Below are positions 14,892 to 20,343 of a stretch of 20,343 nucleotides of DNA, piece by piece. The stretch is from a bacterium (lineage in GTDB: Bacteria; Pseudomonadota; Alphaproteobacteria; Rhizobiales; Xanthobacteraceae). The notes under the pieces were generated by a model. The model did no database searches. It had not been told where the DNA came from and was given only the letters and a program-made list of their open reading frames with translations. The stretch is taken from NCBI GenBank assembly GCA_029946075.1, contig JAQSDT010000685.1, positions 1 to 20,343 of the forward strand. Reading direction: 5' to 3'. Position 1 is the stretch's first letter. Each line of letters starts with the position of its first letter. Made by a program: the position numbers and the translations under genes.

Positions 14892-15072
14892 ACGTTTTCT
14901 CGCGATTGGCCCAAGGGGTGATCGGTAGACCGCCTACCCGAACAATTTGGCGGATTGAAAATTTGGTTGGCCTGAAGACACCCCGCGGGCACGCGGACCA
15001 TTCTCACTTTGCAATTCTGGTGACTGCAAGCGGTCCATTTATCTCATGATCAAATCGAAGGACTGACACGCA
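14892..15072. other. Intergenic gap between two minus-strand accessory genes
   Basis: This 181-base gap has no gene. It holds a short hairpin, CCGCG-GGCA-CGCGG at 14983-14996, without a following T tract on either strand, so it is not called a terminator. Confidence 0.3.
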
Positions 15073-16002
15073 CTACGGATCGTAGATCACCCGAAGATCA
15101 AACGAGGCAGTCATCGTATCAACCTCATCCTGGTTTTCCGGATAGGCCTCGTAAACAACTCTCGTCTTCATGGTGCTCGCATAATATCGCGGATTCCACG
15201 TCCAGAGCAGATTTGACGGGTATCTGCCTCGCTCTCCGAATCTGTTCCTGAGAACTCTTCTGACAAACGCAGTTTGAGGTGGATACTCCATCGAAGGATC
15301 GATAGCCCTTGTCCAGACGTACCATTTATTCATTTCTTTCAGGTCTTCATATGCGGCTTGATACTCGGGAGGAGCGTACGAACAGACCTTGTTTTCCAGA
15401 CGCTTGGGACCGTCGTCCCTTGCTTCCTCAAATGAGGAGCAAAGGTGTTCACTCACCGGGAGACTCCACGCAACGAGTGTCCCCTTGAATACGAAAGCCG
15501 TACTCGATGCGAACAGGAGATAACTCGCGCATGAGTACAGGCAGTAGTCGTACACGACCACCGTCGCGCGTCGTCGCCGCAGCGCCTCGGCAAGCAGTAC
15601 GGCCGGACGGCCGTCGCCGCCAAAACTTCTGACCACGAAGAGACCCCCCTCTTCGAGACCATTGACCAACGAGAAATCCAGCGTGTGCTCAATCCGGCCG
15701 TCAAAGCACAAAACTCGTCTGCCGGAATCTAGCGCCATAGGACGCTCCACGTTGCCGCGACAATGTTCAACGGCGCGAGCGTAAATGGTCTTTTCTGGTT
15801 CGGATGGCTGTGCCCACGAAGGCACTGACTTGTATCCAGCTAGCGCGATCACGCATATGACGACAAAATTTCGAGCACGAAAAATCGAACGCCACTTTGT
15901 CCGCGGCGGAAATCCTGCGGATGGAATGAGTAAGGCACGTCGCCCAGGCGAAGCCGCGGACGATTTCCGACAAAGAGCCCGGCCTGCCTTGCCGTGTGGC
16001 AT
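15073..16002 (-). CDS. Secreted ClpP/crotonase-like protein of unknown function
   Basis: This protein of about 309 residues has a long basic N-terminus and one hydrophobic helix (ARNFVVICVIALAGYKSVPSWAQ) that looks like a signal peptide or anchor ending near residue 65. The mature part contains GGLFVVRSFGGDGRPAVLLA, resembling the ClpP oxyanion loop, and YDYCLYSCASYLLFAS, resembling the ClpP nucleophile helix. Rhizobial relatives, from memory, keep a His a short distance after this in a xxWHG-type motif; here the position reads VAWSLP, so the catalytic triad may be incomplete. The start is uncertain: ATG 16002, ATG 16014 or TTG 16056. It is transcribed divergently from the two-helix protein at 16201 and does not look like a virion gene. 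Confidence 0.7.
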   Translation of the reverse strand: MPHGKAGRALCRKSSAASPGRRALLIPSAGFPPRTKWRSIFRARNFVVICVIALAGYKSVPSWAQPSEPEKTIYARAVEHCRGNVERPMALDSGRRVLCFDGRIEHTLDFSLVNGLEEGGLFVVRSFGGDGRPAVLLAEALRRRRATVVVYDYCLYSCASYLLFASSTAFVFKGTLVAWSLPVSEHLCSSFEEARDDGPKRLENKVCSYAPPEYQAAYEDLKEMNKWYVWTRAIDPSMEYPPQTAFVRRVLRNRFGERGRYPSNLLWTWNPRYYASTMKTRVVYEAYPENQDEVDTMTASFDLRVIYDP

Positions 16003-16200
16003 GACGATGTTCATCTCCAGGCGATAGAAGAATGACCGTAGCCGAACATGGAACAAACCACGAACATTGTCAACCGTAGGTGTTTGCCTTTAGAGTCCGT
16101 CGCCTGCGACGAGTTCAGTTGAAACTCTCGAGCAATGGCAGCGATTCCCGCGTGGACAACAGCAACTCTGCGTCCCTGCAACGAATGTGGAATGGGGACC
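16003..16200. promoter_or_regulatory. Divergent region between the secreted ClpP-like gene and the two-helix membrane gene
   Basis: The spacing and divergent orientation mean that this stretch must hold a rightward promoter for the membrane protein and probably a leftward one for the secreted protein. A TTGTCA at 16067-16072 could be a rightward -35, but the matching -10 (TTTAGA, 16-base spacing) is poor. No operator or hairpin is evident. Confidence 0.3.
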
Positions 16201-16548
16201 ATGAGTAACGAACCCGAGACGGAGCGAGACGATGCATCGACGCAACAACCGCCCCGAAGGTCAGCGGTTCGCAGGGTGATCTTCTGGATCGCCGTCGCAT
16301 GGTTCTGCTGTTATCACTTTTTGTTTGTGATCCTCCTGGCCGTCGACTCCAATCACTTCGACAAGGACTACGAACTTTCTATCTGGATGCTCGTCTTCAT
16401 GTTTGCCGGAGGATTGATGTGGCTTGGGTCAGCCTACTGGATCTATGACAAGTTGTTCAGGATGGCTCAGGCACGCTGGCCGGAAGCGAAACGCATCAGG
16501 GAAATTCTGAGTCCATTGCTTCGATCGTTTCTACATCCGCATCATTGA
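16201..16548 (+). CDS. Two-helix inner-membrane protein of unknown function (possible moron)
   Basis: This 115-residue protein is the only convincing rightward gene in the phage block. A charged N-terminus (MSNEPETERDDASTQQPPRR) leads to a first helix FWIAVAWFCCYHFLFVILLAV. A short loop with DSNHFDKDYE follows, then a second helix WMLVFMFAGGLMWLGSAYWIY and a basic cytoplasmic-looking tail. The open frame begins at 16135, but the ATG at 16201 has GGGGA close upstream and gives the better N-terminus. Its opposite orientation and independent promoter fit a lysogenically expressed accessory gene. No family recognised. Confidence 0.68.
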   Translation: MSNEPETERDDASTQQPPRRSAVRRVIFWIAVAWFCCYHFLFVILLAVDSNHFDKDYELSIWMLVFMFAGGLMWLGSAYWIYDKLFRMAQARWPEAKRIREILSPLLRSFLHPHH

Positions 16549-16612
16549 AACTAGTCTGATCAGGAGCCCAACAGGACGATATTCGGGCAAGCGGCGACAA
16601 TCTAGACCTTCA

Positions 16613-17567
16613 TCAAGGCGCCAATGGTCTGAAGTATCTTGATACGGCAAGCGCGGCGGGCAACGCGCGACGTCCCAACGGATAGGCCTTCTGCAACATC
16701 TCGCCCGCCTTGCTTTCGGGGGATGCGTCTTCCAGTCCCTGAACGACGATACCGGAAGCAACCGCGTGCTTCGCTATCGTCGCAGGCAATTCGCGCAGGG
16801 CCGCCGCTCCGGTGCGAATCCCGGACAATGCCGTCGAGCCAAGAATGGCTGGAACAAATTCGCCGATCGTTTCCGCGTAACGCCCGCTTCGGGTTTTCGG
16901 CTGCTAGAATTGCCAGGGAATAAGCTTTTCGATGCCCTGACGGAAGGCATCCGCAGTTGCGCGCTCCCTGATCCAATCCGGCCCATCAGGAGAAAATTCC
17001 GATTGCCCGGTCGCGCGAAACCACGTGTTTGCAAGCTGGTTCTTCGGCAGAAGGCCGAAGCCGGTTGGAATTTCTCCCAATAGCCCGGCCGTATTGACGG
17101 CACCATGGACTACGCCGATGCCGGCAGACTTCGCAATGTCGATCGGATCCGGTTCAGGCGCCTGTAGCCGGACGGAGCTTCTCACGCCGCGCGATAGTCT
17201 CGCAGCTGCAGCTTCGCTTGCTTCTTGCGCCTGGCCTGCTTCGAATTGCCGGATCGATTGCGAAGACGCCGGGGAATTTACAGTGAATGGCAAAGCACCG
17301 CTTCGTACTCGCGAAAGCTCTCTGAAATCAGGCCCTTCCGCCACGGGGGCACCTCGATGGCCGCTACTCGGGATTGGCTGATACCGGCTCTGCTCAACTT
17401 GCAAGGCTTGAAGCCTGCCGAGAAGACCGCCTTGCTGACCTGCATAGACCCCGGAATCGAATGGATTTCGGCCGACCGTCCCTGCTTCTGAGCCTATACC
17501 TGCCTCGCTCATCGGCATAAGCGCTTGAATCGAATTCGTATGCGTCGAGAAAGTTGATGCCGCTCAT
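16613..17567 (-). pseudogene. Broken phage-associated gene: 5' frame disruption and an in-frame amber stop
   Basis: The frame opened at ATG 17518 runs 204 codons to a TAG at 16906-16904 (...EKLIPWQF*). In the same frame it continues 97 codons to a TGA at 16615-16613, reading QPKTRSGRYAETIGEFVPAI, then Ala/Leu-rich helices and GLEDASPESKAGEMLQKAYP. The distal part continues the character of the proximal part (GVVHGAVNTAGLLGEIPTGF), as in rhizobial phage proteins with a GEF(V/A)PG element. At the 5' end, an ATG at 17567 overlaps the GNAT stop as ATGA and begins MSGINFLDAYEFDSSAYADE in a different frame, ending after 57 codons at 17394. The parsimonious view is a decayed gene with two lesions. 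Amber readthrough or two separate proteins cannot be excluded. Confidence 0.7.
17435..17535 (-). repeat. Degenerate 28-bp direct repeat near the 5' end of the broken gene
   Basis: Read on the minus strand, 17535-17508 and 17462-17435 both begin ATTCGATTC and share TATGC, with 20 of 28 bases identical by eye. The offset is 73 bp, which is not a multiple of three. The encoded segments are FDSSAYADE (frame of ATG 17567) and FDSGVYAGQ (frame of ATG 17518). A partial duplication with a frame change would explain the disrupted N-terminus. Chance similarity of a repeated protein motif is the alternative. Confidence 0.4.
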
Positions 17568-18034
17568 TCAAGGAGTACCTTATCCATAATGACGTGCTGC
17601 TGTCGGTAGCCGTCTAGCGCGCGCAGCCAGCCCTTCCGCCCATAAATGCGAACCCGCGCGCATCCCTCATTCCTGGCGTAGTTCTCGATCTGCCCTATCA
17701 ACGGAAGCCAGCGTTTCATGTTGGTGCCGCCGCATGCAGTAATGATGCAGACTTTTCCATTTTCAGTGTTCATCAGAACGGTCGCAGCAGCGGCCTCAAT
17801 TTCTCGCCCGTTCCAAGCGATCCACAGTAGGCTTCGGCCGGCCAAAATATCTGCTTCGATATCGGAGAGCGCGCTAAGTCCCGTTCGGCGGCAGGCCTCT
17901 TTCAGCAACAGGCGGACGTGCGGCCAGATCTGATCGACCTGCTTAGGATCAAAGCAGATGGGTTCAGTGCAATCATAAACGGATGCGGAAATCGAAATTG
18001 CGCTCAACGTCGGCGGAACTGATTTTCGCACCAT
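17564..18034 (-). CDS. Phage GNAT-like acetyltransferase
   Basis: This protein of about 156 residues resembles GNAT-like proteins common in the structural clusters of podovirus-like phages: FDPKQVDQIWPHVRLLLKEA, then SDIEADILAGRSLLWIAWNG, then AAATVLMNTENGKVCIITACGG, and IGQIENYARNEGCARVRIYG plus KGWLRALDGYRQQHVIMDKVL. The canonical acetyl-CoA P-loop (R/Q-x-x-G-x-G/A) is not obvious; GGTNMKRW occupies that area. The start is uncertain: the frame is open from 18076, and ATG 18034 gives MVRKSVPP with an AAAGAAG upstream and a 31-base overlap with the preceding gene. Its stop overlaps a downstream ATG as ATGA. The role of this family in virions is unresolved. Confidence 0.82.
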   Translation of the reverse strand: MVRKSVPPTLSAISISASVYDCTEPICFDPKQVDQIWPHVRLLLKEACRRTGLSALSDIEADILAGRSLLWIAWNGREIEAAAATVLMNTENGKVCIITACGGTNMKRWLPLIGQIENYARNEGCARVRIYGRKGWLRALDGYRQQHVIMDKVLLE

Positions 18035-18798
18035 TGCTTCTTTTGAGCTTCGGATTCGAAAGCTTTGCTCCAACATGCTCGATTCTGTGATTCTCCCCCG
18101 AGCGTATTATTCTCATCTCGTTCGAGATATCGGCAGAAGTCGTTCCAGTCTTCGGTGTTCCCCTCCGCGGCTCGGATACAGCGATTATAGGCATTGCGCC
18201 CACCGCTGCCACCGCCATACATTCCACGCGGAAGGATTTGAAAAAGCTTTGCCGCAGTACTCCACCATTCTGGGATTGCCGGCGTCGATATCGGCGGGAT
18301 CATGCCAGGCGGGATCGAAGTCGGAGGAGGCCTCACGCCAAATCGCGAGAACCCCGCCGTCACTGGTGCGGGCCTTTTGCCGTCCGACCAAAGTGTTTCT
18401 GTACCCTCAGTTGATGGCTGCCCAGTGTCGGTAGCACCACCTTGGTCGCGGGAATAGTTCGGAGACGTTTCAACGTTATACTCGGCATCCTCCATTCCAC
18501 CTGGTGACCTCGCCACTGACGAGAGTCGAGCTAGCTGTCGAAAATTTGGATCTAGCTGTGCCGAGTGTGCTCTTGCGTTGGAATCCCCTCCCCTAGGATA
18601 CAGACTCGCGAGCATGTCGCGTTGTGATTCTCCATTCCCTCTTGGCGTAGAAGTCGGCGACACTCGGTATTCTCCGCTTTGCAGCCAACGTTGCCCATCC
18701 ATCGCCCTCCGCAAGATAGCTATGAGTTCGTCTTCATTCGCGTTGCCATCAATTGTAGTCTCAGGCCCGAAATATCCACGAAGATTCCAGTTATACAT
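18004..18798 (-). CDS. Hypothetical protein with PNFRQL motif and four-Cys C-terminal region
   Basis: This 264-residue protein is of unknown function. The N-terminus (MYNWNLRGYFGPETTIDGNA) is followed by a helix, then QLDPNFRQLARLSS near residue 85, a Ser/Pro/Gly-rich middle with PTSIPPGMIPPISTPAIPEW, and a Gly-rich turn. The last 60 residues contain four cysteines (NRCIRAA, DFCRYL, RACWSK, QWCENQF). Similar Cys-containing tails occur, as I recall, on assorted rhizobial secreted or phage-linked unknowns. The ATG at 18798 has GGAG 8 bases upstream. It sits between fibre-like and GNAT genes. Composition is less GC-rich than the tail gene to its right. Confidence 0.75.
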   Translation of the reverse strand: MYNWNLRGYFGPETTIDGNANEDELIAILRRAMDGQRWLQSGEYRVSPTSTPRGNGESQRDMLASLYPRGGDSNARAHSAQLDPNFRQLARLSSVARSPGGMEDAEYNVETSPNYSRDQGGATDTGQPSTEGTETLWSDGKRPAPVTAGFSRFGVRPPPTSIPPGMIPPISTPAIPEWWSTAAKLFQILPRGMYGGGSGGRNAYNRCIRAAEGNTEDWNDFCRYLERDENNTLGGESQNRACWSKAFESEAQKKQWCENQFRRR

Positions 18799-18895
18799 TG
18801 ATACGTCTCCATAATCTTAACGTAGTATTTGAGATGTTTTGTCCCGCAACAGCGGTTAAAATGCTTAGTTCGACGATACGACGCGATGGCGATTT

Positions 18896-19210
18896 TCAAC
18901 CCAAGACAGCATATGCGAATGTCCGCCCGACCGTCGCCGAATTGGCATGCGTGATCGTGAACGATCCGTTCGCTACGGCGCTCACATAGATCGTGCCATT
19001 GCCAACTTCCGTCGCCGCATTGGCCGACACCGGCGTCAGAATTGGCGTAGATTCCGCTGCGCAATTCGCCGTCGTCACGGTTGTCGTCCCCGACCCTGTC
19101 GACAGCGTCACGCTTCCCACTGCATTCGAACGGCCGGCTGCGAGTTGCTGGAGTGCAAGCACGATCTTCTTCAGGTCGGTCTCGGTGATCCCAGGCACAT
19201 AGGCCGTCAT
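18896..19210 (-). CDS. Small beta-rich phage protein, fibre- or decoration-like
   Basis: This 104-residue protein has a short helical N-terminus (MTAYVPGITETDLKKIVLAL) followed by a beta-rich, Thr/Ser/Ala-rich domain: VGSVTLSTGSGTTTVTTANC, then ILTPVSANAATEVGNGTIYV, then GSFTITHANSATVGRTFAYA. The LTPxxANAA...YVSAVxNGSFTITHANxxxxxRTFxYAxxG segment is a common small phage domain found in head fibres and tail-associated proteins. The ATG at 19210 overlaps the stop of the tail-hub gene as ATGA, so the two are translationally coupled. The longer frame to 19261 is rejected on that basis. Confidence 0.82.
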   Translation of the reverse strand: MTAYVPGITETDLKKIVLALQQLAAGRSNAVGSVTLSTGSGTTTVTTANCAAESTPILTPVSANAATEVGNGTIYVSAVANGSFTITHANSATVGRTFAYAVLG

Positions 19211-20343
19211 AACACACCGCCCGTCGTCACATCCGGCACGACGCCCGCGCAAAACGTCCACGACGACGCGGCTGGAATGCGCACTTTGAAACGCACGTAG
19301 CGGGCATCCCGCATCTGGTCGCAGCGTCCCGTTCGGGAATTGACCGGCACTTCCGCGCCTGAAGCTGCTGGCGCCGAAGGCGTATCCCGATAGGAAACCG
19401 AGCCATAAGCCATGGCCGCGTCGGTGACGGGCCTGAAGCCACGGATCGTGATGCGGTTTTCATCGGTCCCCTGCTCGGCGGTCTCGACGGTTGCTTCCAG
19501 ATTGGCGCCGCGGAAGAATCCCAACGCGTGCGAAGCGTTGAATTGACCGATCTCCGGCTGAACCGCCGTCGCATAGGCATCCAGGCTCAACGTCAGCGCG
19601 TCTAGTGAAGACGAAATGCTATCGAGGTTTTCAAGCGTGAGCCCCGTCTGCGAAATTCCAAGCAGGTATTCGCCACTCACGGACACCGGGAAGAACCGGT
19701 CGAGCACGAAATCATAACCGAGCAGCTTGTCGTAGGTCGTCCCGACGGCACCGGAAACCGACTTGTACGCCCAGTATACCCGTGTGCTTCGCGGGTCAGC
19801 GGCGCCGACGAACAGTTGCAGATTGCCCTTGTCGAGATCCGCAAGGAACGTGCGATCGACTTTTTCACGGCCGATCTGCTCGGGCACTCCGCCGGGATCG
19901 ATCTTGTGAAAGCCCTGGCCGGCGTAGAAGAATACCCGTTCGCCTGCCCTGACGATCGAATAAGGCGCATACAGACCCTTGTCCTGGGTGATACGATCGA
20001 TCTGAAAGATGATCGGTGATCCCGGCACGTACGACATCCGCCGGATGGCCTGATCCTGAAAGACAACGCCTGCCTCACCGCCGGCGACGCCGCGGACGAT
20101 GCCGCCGTCGGGAAAATCCTGGAAGTCGGACGACTTTACGCCGCTCGTCCAGCTGTCGGATGCATTGAAGTTGTTGAGGCCGGACCATTGAATGCGGTAC
20201 GGGCTCGACAGCAATCCGGAGAGGACCAGGAATTTTCCGACCACGCTGATATAGGCCGCCTGCGGCGGCGTGCCCAACGCATTGCCGAACGCCGACGAGG
20301 AGGACAGGTCAAATACCTGCAGTGCCGCATTCGCCTGGGTCGC
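19207..20343 (-). CDS. Phage tail hub/nozzle-like structural protein, N-terminus beyond window
   Basis: The frame is open to the right edge, giving 378 visible residues that begin mid-protein (ATQANAALQVFDLSSSS). Sections such as IQWSGLNNFNASDSWTSG, DFQDFPDGGIVRGVAGGEAG, FQDQAIRRMSYVPGSPIIFQ and YAPYSIVRAGERVFFYAGQG suggest repeated beta-strand blades. They resemble the beta-propeller nozzle or hub proteins of short-tailed phages (P22 gp10-like / T7 gp12-like), which sit below the portal adaptor. The C-terminal 150 residues look like a separate beta domain (RFKVRIPAASSWTFCAGVVP). A TTG at 20277 could be misread as a start, but upstream codons continue the protein. The exact family is inferred. 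Confidence 0.82.
   Translation of the reverse strand, partial: ATQANAALQVFDLSSSSAFGNALGTPPQAAYISVVGKFLVLSGLLSSPYRIQWSGLNNFNASDSWTSGVKSSDFQDFPDGGIVRGVAGGEAGVVFQDQAIRRMSYVPGSPIIFQIDRITQDKGLYAPYSIVRAGERVFFYAGQGFHKIDPGGVPEQIGREKVDRTFLADLDKGNLQLFVGAADPRSTRVYWAYKSVSGAVGTTYDKLLGYDFVLDRFFPVSVSGEYLLGISQTGLTLENLDSISSSLDALTLSLDAYATAVQPEIGQFNASHALGFFRGANLEATVETAEQGTDENRITIRGFRPVTDAAMAYGSVSYRDTPSAPAASGAEVPVNSRTGRCDQMRDARYVRFKVRIPAASSWTFCAGVVPDVTTGGVL

Noticed and set aside
14983..14996. CCGCG/CGCGG hairpin in the gap between accessory genes
   Set aside because: Short stem with no T tract on either strand; expected by chance in GC-rich DNA.
16602..16976. A 124-codon minus-strand frame over the amber codon region
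   Set aside because: It was considered as a frameshift continuation of the broken gene, but the original frame itself continues coherently after the TAG, so this frame is a shadow.
1..20343. tRNA, rRNA, CRISPR array or insertion sequence
   Set aside because: Read by eye on both strands, no cloverleaf-like gene, regularly spaced repeats or transposase was recognised. A covariance search for tRNA was not possible here.

Overview
The window joins two unrelated blocks. Bases 1 to about 7,000 are a bacterial catabolic locus. Bases about 7,090 to the right edge (20,343) are phage late genes, almost all on the minus strand. High GC, GTG starts and the recognisable protein types suggest an alphaproteobacterium of the Bradyrhizobium/Rhodopseudomonas group (Nitrobacteraceae). 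That placement rests on protein resemblance recalled from knowledge, not on a search.

Catabolic block. A three-subunit molybdenum hydroxylase of the xanthine dehydrogenase/CO dehydrogenase family runs leftward in the order FAD subunit, 2Fe-2S subunit, molybdopterin subunit. The last gene leaves the window at base 1. Both internal junctions are 4-base GTGA stop/start overlaps. Divergent from it, rightward, are a luciferase-like flavin monooxygenase and a PuuE-like polysaccharide-deacetylase-fold hydrolase. Converging on these from the right is a leftward pair: an acyl-CoA-dehydrogenase-fold flavin monooxygenase (HpaB/HsaA type) and a short-chain flavin reductase. Together they make a plausible toolkit for an aromatic or N-heterocyclic ring: the Mo enzyme hydroxylates, reduced-flavin monooxygenases oxidise or open the ring, and the deacetylase-like enzyme hydrolyses the product. 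The substrate cannot be read from the sequence.

Phage block, in transcription order (right to left). It begins with a tail hub/nozzle-like protein cut by the right edge. Next come a small beta-rich fibre-like protein, a 264-residue unknown, a phage GNAT protein, and a broken gene with an in-frame amber codon. An island follows with a divergent gene pair (a secreted ClpP-like protein and a two-helix membrane protein) and a small proline-rich protein. Then come a virion protein with a C-terminal S74 autoprocessing domain, five small or helical unknowns (one resembling the N-terminal domain of a tyrosine recombinase), and a tail-collar fibre. A lysis cassette (lysozyme plus three small membrane proteins) and a terminal GNAT protein close the block, followed by a hairpin terminator. 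No integrase, terminase, portal, capsid, repressor, tRNA or attachment site is visible. The prophage continues to the right, and its left boundary probably lies between about 6,960 and 7,090.

Points most worth a second look: the uncharacterised ring-degradation gene set; the amber-interrupted, frame-disrupted gene at 16,613-17,567; short motifs shared by three otherwise unrelated proteins around it; and an orphan recombinase-like domain among the virion genes.
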